In this document: piece by piece, positions 44,249 to 48,718 of the stretch
How positions within the stretch are numbered: position 1 is the first letter of the stretch
Layout of the letters: the number at the start of each line of letters is the position of its first letter
Source: an uncultured Gammaproteobacteria bacterium
GTDB taxonomy: Bacteria; Pseudomonadota; Gammaproteobacteria; PS1; Pseudothioglobaceae
Length of the DNA stretch: 48,718 nucleotides
NCBI GenBank assembly: GCA_913020715.1
Contig: CAJVZH010000014.1
Coordinates: 1 to 48,718, forward strand
Direction of reading: 5' to 3'
Notes under the pieces: generated by a model
Told to the model about the DNA's origin: nothing
The model's database searches: none
The model's input: only the letters and a program-made list of their open reading frames with translations
Translations under genes and position numbers: made by a program

Positions 44249-45595
44249 ATGACCATCTCTAAATTACACATTCGCACCTTTGGGTGTCAAATGAACGAGT
44301 ACGACTCCAATAAAATGAGCGACGTGCTCAAGCACTCTCATGGCCTTGCGCTAACCGATGACGCTAAAGAAGCTGACGTGTTATTGCTTAACACCTGCTC
44401 CATCCGAGAGAAGGCTGAAGAAAAGTTATTTCACCAATTGGGTCGTTGGAAAAAATTCAAAGACAAAAACCCCAACCTGGTGATTGGCGTTGGTGGCTGC
44501 GTAGCCTCCCAAGAAGGTGAATTGATTCTCAAAAGAGCGCCTTATGTGGATCTTATTTTTGGCCCGCAAACACTGCACAGACTGCCCAATATGCTCAATA
44601 ACGTGCTTGAAAAGAATCAGGTAAGTATTGATATCTCTTTCCCAGAAATTGAAAAATTTGACCACCTTCCAGAGCCTGAAGTTAAAGGCGCGTCTGCCTT
44701 TGTCTCTATTATGGAAGGCTGTAGCAAGTATTGCACTTTTTGTGTTGTGCCCTACACTCGCGGCGAAGAGGTTTCTCGTCCGTTTAATGACGTCATTCAC
44801 GAAGTGGAAGTATTAGCGGCGCAAGGCGTAAAAGAAGTTAATCTATTAGGGCAAAATGTTAACTCTTACCAAGGCTTAATGGACGATGGTGAAATGGCTG
44901 ACCTAGCCCTTCTCATCACTATTGTTGCCCAAATTGACGGCATTGAACGCATTCGTTTCACCACATCACACCCAGTAGAATTTAGCGATCGACTGATTGA
45001 GGCCTATCGAGACGTACCAGAGCTTGTTTCGCATTTGCATCTACCAGTGCAAAGCGGCTCGGACAAAATTCTCGGTCTAATGAAGCGCGGCCACACAGCG
45101 ATAGAATACAAATCCAAACTGAGAAGACTCAAAGAAATTCGCCCAGATATTTCGTTCTCATCGGATTTTATTATCGGCTTCCCAGGCGAGAGCGAAGACG
45201 ACTTTATTCAAACCATGAAGCTTATCAACGATGTTGGTTTTGACAAATCCTTCAGCTTTATTTACTCTAAACGCCCCGGCACCTTGGCAGCAAGCTTTCC
45301 TGATGACGTTAGTGAAGAAGTTAAAAAACAGCGCCTGGCCATTGTGCAAGACACGCTCAGTGAAAGCACCGACTCGATATCCAAATCAATGATTGGCAGC
45401 GTACAAAAAGTGCTCGTTGAAGGAAAGTCTAAAAAGGGAAATACCTTAAGCGCTCGTACAGAGAATATGCGTACCGCACATTTTGCTGGCGATGAAGGTC
45501 TTATTGGTCAGATCGTTTCAGTGAAAATTACAGACGGCACTGGTAACTCTCTACAAGGTGAGTTGGTTAGTCAGCCTGCACTAACCACAGTTTAG
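44249..45595 (+). CDS. miaB: tRNA-2-methylthio-N6-isopentenyladenosine synthase MiaB
   Basis: A 448-residue methylthiotransferase that adds a methylthio group at A37 of tRNAs. The N-terminal cluster ligands are C13, C50 and C84; the radical SAM cluster CSKYCTFC has C158, C162 and C165; and a C-terminal TRAM domain begins near 375. It uses SAM, linking it to the metK/ahcY cycle. Its last 29 bases overlap the end of a convergent deacetylase gene. phoH, usually next, is cut off from it by that gene. Confidence 0.96.
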   Translation: MTISKLHIRTFGCQMNEYDSNKMSDVLKHSHGLALTDDAKEADVLLLNTCSIREKAEEKLFHQLGRWKKFKDKNPNLVIGVGGCVASQEGELILKRAPYVDLIFGPQTLHRLPNMLNNVLEKNQVSIDISFPEIEKFDHLPEPEVKGASAFVSIMEGCSKYCTFCVVPYTRGEEVSRPFNDVIHEVEVLAAQGVKEVNLLGQNVNSYQGLMDDGEMADLALLITIVAQIDGIERIRFTTSHPVEFSDRLIEAYRDVPELVSHLHLPVQSGSDKILGLMKRGHTAIEYKSKLRRLKEIRPDISFSSDFIIGFPGESEDDFIQTMKLINDVGFDKSFSFIYSKRPGTLAASFPDDVSEEVKKQRLAIVQDTLSESTDSISKSMIGSVQKVLVEGKSKKGNTLSARTENMRTAHFAGDEGLIGQIVSVKITDGTGNSLQGELVSQPALTTV

Positions 45596-46610
45596 AGTAC
45601 CAATAATAACGCCCTTTCTGCTTAGAGGGCACGGTGCAATTATAACGACTTCTGCCTTTCGATAAAGGCCCAACGGCCTGTACTGTCACCTCATCCACAC
45701 CTACCCAATGAATCTCTGGGGCGCTTTGCCCTGCAACAAAACAAGCGAACTGATAACGCTCGTTGGCATTCATGGGCCTTGTAAATTTCAACGTTAATAA
45801 AGGCCTATCATCCTCACTAATAAGCATTAATTTTGGCTGTTCAGAAGCAATCGGCATTGGCAACGAGTTGACCTTCAAGGTAAAGCTGCTCATTTTTGCG
45901 TAAGACCCTGCCATAGCATAACGTGGCAAATTCAGCCAATCACTATGTACACCGATAGCGCCAGACTGTTGGCCAAAACTCACATAATCCAACGCTTGCA
46001 ATTGACTATAAGTAGCGTCATCAAACTCCCCATAAGGGTATGCGAAGAATTTGGTTTGAACGCCCAATTCCGCCTCGAGTCTTTTTTGTGCGCCAGTGAT
46101 TTCCGCAGCAATCACTTCACTCTTTTTACCCACTAGGTGTGAATGACTAACGCCGTGATTGTAGGCAGCAATTAAATCCGACATTTCATCAAGCCGCTGC
46201 CACGACATCATCGCTGGAAAGTGATTATCTATCGCCTCTGTTGCAACAAATACAGCCATCGGCATTTGAAACTCTTTGAGTAAAGGATAGGCATTGTCGT
46301 AAATCGATTGATAACCATCATCAGCCGTCAAGCTCACGCATTTATCAGGCAAGACTCTCCTTTCCTGCAGTGCACTGATAACCTCGTCTAAAGGCAATAC
46401 CTCAAAGTCATTGTCTTGCAAGTAGCTTAAATGCTCGCGAAAAAGCTCCGGCGATACACTGGTGGATTTTGGGCCATCATCAGTAAAACGATGATAAACC
46501 AGTAAAACACAATGATCATCCCCAGCAATAGCTTGCTGTGGAAAAACACTGAACAAAGAACATAGCGCGGCCAGTAAGATTTTTCGATAATAACGCATCT
46601 GAAACATCAT
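45567..46610 (-). CDS. Secreted polysaccharide deacetylase
   Basis: A 347-residue NodB-domain protein. It has an N-terminal signal peptide ending near QQAIAG, then VYHRFTDDG and [21 protein letters not shown], the motif with the catalytic and metal-binding aspartates. The N-terminal half resembles PgaB-type poly-GlcNAc deacetylases; the C-terminal ~120 residues are unassigned. It probably removes N-acetyl groups from an exopolysaccharide or peptidoglycan. The start is the first of three in-frame ATGs (46610, 46607, 46598), none with a good ribosome binding site. It overlaps miaB tail to tail by 29 bases and is divergent from phoH. Confidence 0.85.
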   Translation of the reverse strand: MMFQMRYYRKILLAALCSLFSVFPQQAIAGDDHCVLLVYHRFTDDGPKSTSVSPELFREHLSYLQDNDFEVLPLDEVISALQERRVLPDKCVSLTADDGYQSIYDNAYPLLKEFQMPMAVFVATEAIDNHFPAMMSWQRLDEMSDLIAAYNHGVSHSHLVGKKSEVIAAEITGAQKRLEAELGVQTKFFAYPYGEFDDATYSQLQALDYVSFGQQSGAIGVHSDWLNLPRYAMAGSYAKMSSFTLKVNSLPMPIASEQPKLMLISEDDRPLLTLKFTRPMNANERYQFACFVAGQSAPEIHWVGVDEVTVQAVGPLSKGRSRYNCTVPSKQKGRYYWYSKLWLVQAD

Positions 46611-46642
46611 AAATGAAACTCAACAATAGTTTGTGTAAATTA

Positions 46643-46671
46643 TTGTTGTTTACAGCTCAAAGCAGTAAAAT
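46643..46671 (+). promoter_or_regulatory. phoH promoter with possible leaderless start
   Basis: TTGTTG (46643-46648) and TAAAAT (46666-46671) are 17 bases apart and would start transcription at about 46678-46680, which is the phoH ATG. An overlapping TTTACA...TATAAT pair (46649-46676) would start even later. No Shine-Dalgarno sequence is visible. Confidence 0.4.
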
Positions 46672-46678
46672 ATAATTA

Positions 46679-48593
<1,915 letters not shown>

Positions 48594-48623
48594 GTCTCTA
48601 GCCTTAACTGATAAATAGAATAC

Positions 48624-48718
48624 TCACGAATTTCTTAAATTATCTAACTTTAAGAGTAATTTTTCGCCGAGCCAAACCGCTTGTAAGGAATGGTTGTCCA
48701 AATCATGTCCAGTTTCGG
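48624..48718 (-). CDS. Possible C-terminal end of a gene cut by the window edge
   Basis: A frame open from the right edge to a TGA at 48624-48626 encodes 30 residues ending in AVWLGEKLLLKLDNLRNS. The leucine-rich helical look suggests a real C-terminus, and it would lie 30 bases upstream of the TPR-like gene on the same strand. Another frame is open for 23 codons over the same stretch, so this is tentative and nothing can be said of its function. Confidence 0.3.
   Translation of the reverse strand, partial: ETGHDLDNHSLQAVWLGEKLLLKLDNLRNS

Overview
This window looks like a compact stretch of a gammaproteobacterial chemolithoautotroph genome. A form II RuBisCO gene (cbbM) lies next to a divergent LysR-type cbbR and is served by the cbbQ/cbbO activase pair. 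The housekeeping genes are gammaproteobacterial in arrangement: tolQRA with ybgC and ruvB, fur back to back with bamE, hemA-prfA, and yqaA/nlpD-like/mscS/miaB. The DNA is AT-rich, intergenic gaps are short, and several convergent genes overlap. A sulfur-oxidising lineage of the SUP05/Thioglobus type is a reasonable guess, but no sulfur-oxidation gene or rRNA in the window proves it. I saw no tRNA, rRNA, CRISPR array, insertion sequence or prophage, and no gene-free stretch longer than 300 bases.

Region by region. 1-2031: the end of a YczE/YitT-like membrane protein, a tiny GDCCVxC cysteine protein, two TM2-domain proteins and a nitrilase-family amidase. 2124-6745: an almost complete molybdenum-cofactor set (moaE, mobA on the other strand, then moeA-moaC-moaA-moaD-mogA, the first four chained by ATGA overlaps). 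6726-13401: the carbon-fixation locus, with cbbM, cbbQ, cbbO and a cysteine-rich unknown on the minus strand, cbbR divergent, and an unrelated DUF1624 acyltransferase gene inserted in opposite orientation between cbbM and cbbQ. 13402-19339: argJ, a three-gene Fe(3+) ABC uptake operon with two Fur-box-like sites, and a CDF cation exporter. 19344-27873: ruvC, a thioredoxin, then a probable ten-gene minus-strand unit (ruvB-ybgC-tolQ-tolR-tolA-minC-glyS-dtd-PGPGW protein-spx-like). 28041-33432: hemA-prfA, fur-znuB, bamE and ccmA-ccmB.

33433-36310 is the regulatory highlight. metK has a leader that matches the SAM-II riboswitch class, and ahcY directly downstream has a leader that matches the SAH riboswitch class. 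One would sense the product of MetK and the other the substrate of AhcY, so two neighbouring methyl-cycle genes appear to be controlled by opposing ligands.

36376-47596: a YgiQ radical SAM protein, a small membrane-anchored protein resembling only the C-terminal domain of CDF transporters, an SLC13-type permease with RCK_C domains, glyQ (about 18 kb from glyS), yqaA, a degenerate LytM lipoprotein, mscS, miaB, a polysaccharide deacetylase and phoH. From 47593 the sequence enters mnmA, which breaks off after about 143 codons at a sharp junction near 48015-48025. Beyond it lies the likewise truncated 3' end of an unrelated secreted TPR protein on the other strand. This is either a rearrangement or an assembly chimera.
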